Of a stretch of DNA of 64,000 nt, positions 62,846 through 64,000 are shown in pieces. The stretch comes from Branchipolynoe longqiensis (Eukaryota > Annelida > Polychaeta > Phyllodocida > Polynoidae), in the NCBI GenBank assembly GCA_030323885.1, contig CM059194.1, positions 7,711,686 to 7,775,685 of the forward strand. The letters run 5' to 3'. The position numbers and the translations under genes are program-made. Positions within the stretch are counted from its first letter, which is position 1. Each line of letters starts with the position of its first letter. The notes beneath the pieces are model-generated. The model had not been told where the DNA came from, searched no databases, and saw nothing but the letters and a program-made list of their open reading frames with translations.

Positions 62846-64000
62846 TAAGGGATCAAATCTATTCAATCGTGTCATATTTAACAAAGTTACATAGTCAAAT
62901 AGTGAAATATTTATTAAATTAACCCTAAAATCGAAGCGAGATTAACGCTGCCGCCGCAATGGCGGCGATATTAATATTTATATTTTCGAATCGACGAATG
63001 TAAAGTAAACAAATCGCTGCCGCCGCCGCATCGACGTCGCTTTCCATACTGGTGACGGCGGCGGTTGCTTGCATTCGTCGGTTAGAAAATATTAATATCG
63101 CCGCCGTCGCGGTGGGAGCATTAATATTGCTTCGAATTTAGGGTTAATTTCATGAAATTTCACTTATTGCGTATGTAATTCTGTTAAATATGATAGCATT
63201 TAATATATTTAAGCCTAATATATGGCTACAGACGTAGAGGGATTTCCCAAATCTATAAATAAATTCACGTTTAGCTATAATGAAAGTGTTACGCGCTCCT
63301 GCATAGCACTTGACACAGTTCCCGACATCGGTGATAGCTAAACGGTATCAGGCTGTAACACCAAACGCCGCTAACACTGACTCCTGCATACAGGCCCTGG
63401 TTAGTTCCACAACCCAGGGGCCAAATGTAAGAGTCCGGGTTACGGCCTGTAACCCACGCGTCGTGCGGATTTCCCGGGTTAGCGGCCAAAGTGTCAATGT
63501 ATGTGCGCGGGTTAGCCTACCGCCTCGAGGGTTAACGTCGCCGTCACTAACTCCCACTTGAGCCTGGGTTAACGTGCAGGTTAGGGACCGATTCGGGCCA
63601 AATCTATTCAATGTGACCATATTTAACAGAGTTACATGCTCGAATCGTGAAGTTTCATTGGATTGACCCTGGATTCGAAGCGTTATTGGGGCTACTGCGG
63701 CATTGGCGGCGATATTGGTGGTTATATTTTCGAATCGACGAACGTACAGTAAACAAACCGCCGGCGCCGCCAGTATGGAACGCGACGTCGATGCGGCGGT
63801 TGCCGCGATTTGTTTACATTACGTTCATCGATTCGAAAATATAACTATTGATATCGCCGCAAATGCGGCATTGGCCTTGATAACGCTTCGAATTTGGGGT
63901 TGATTTAGTGAAGTTTCACGATTTGAGTGTGTAATTCTGTTAAATATGGTCGCATTTAATATATTTGAGCCTAATATATGGCTACAAAGGCAGAGGGATT
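62845..64000. repeat. Duplicated fold-back (imperfect palindrome) unit, ~750-bp period
   Basis: Two copies (about 62,845-63,265 and 63,595-64,000, the second cut by the window edge). Each has a central palindrome with arms containing TTCGAATCGACGAA and GCCGCCGC blocks, flanked by CAAATCTATTCAATNGTGNC on the left and TTAATATATTTNAGCCTAAT on the right. Confidence 0.75.

Overview
This is a eukaryotic, animal-type window. Genes are broken into short exons with GT/AG introns, and the introns are packed with tRNA-headed SINEs, MITEs, LINE and LTR remnants and minisatellites. One interspersed repeat (about 21,425-21,725, with a fragment near 2,410-2,490) resembles from memory a repeat common in molluscs, so a mollusc, perhaps a gastropod, is my best guess. 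This is not proven by the sequence alone.

Two host genes can be assembled by reading splice sites and phases. On the minus strand a kinesin-12 / KIF15 orthologue runs from its start codon at 49,615 down to 16,649. I resolved 24 coding exons, all phase-compatible, giving about 927 residues: the complete motor domain (P-loop, switch I, switch II, neck) and a long stretch of the coiled-coil stalk. The C-terminal part expected from vertebrate KIF15 was not found. On the plus strand, two exons (3,361-3,564 and 10,217-10,419) join in phase to encode two sushi/CCP domains and a stop codon. This is the 3' end of an extracellular sushi-repeat gene that converges on KIF15.

Layout: 1-1,790 holds the 3' end of a tyrosine-recombinase (DIRS/Ngaro-like) retroelement broken by a Ty3/Gypsy fragment. 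1,790-10,420 is the sushi gene with a repeat-filled intron that includes a 320-bp tandem array of tRNA-like units. 10,430-13,815 is a 57-bp satellite apparently born from a SINE. 14,000-49,615 is KIF15, with a minisatellite beside many of its exons. 49,620-53,000 is AT-rich with one LINE remnant. 53,600-55,000 is a reverse-transcriptase ORF that lost its catalytic centre by an in-frame deletion. 55,000-57,110 and 60,540-61,720 are clusters of nested or abutting inverted-repeat elements. 58,090-59,555 is a LINE RNase H region with three nonsense changes. 62,840-64,000 is a duplicated fold-back unit.

The window's main interest is its mobile-DNA record. Several insertions are dated relative to each other by clean target-site duplications. 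A roughly 50-bp SINE 3'-end unit appears to have inserted alone at least five times, each with its own target duplication. A minisatellite inside KIF15 repeatedly copies a splice acceptor and the start of the adjoining coding exon.
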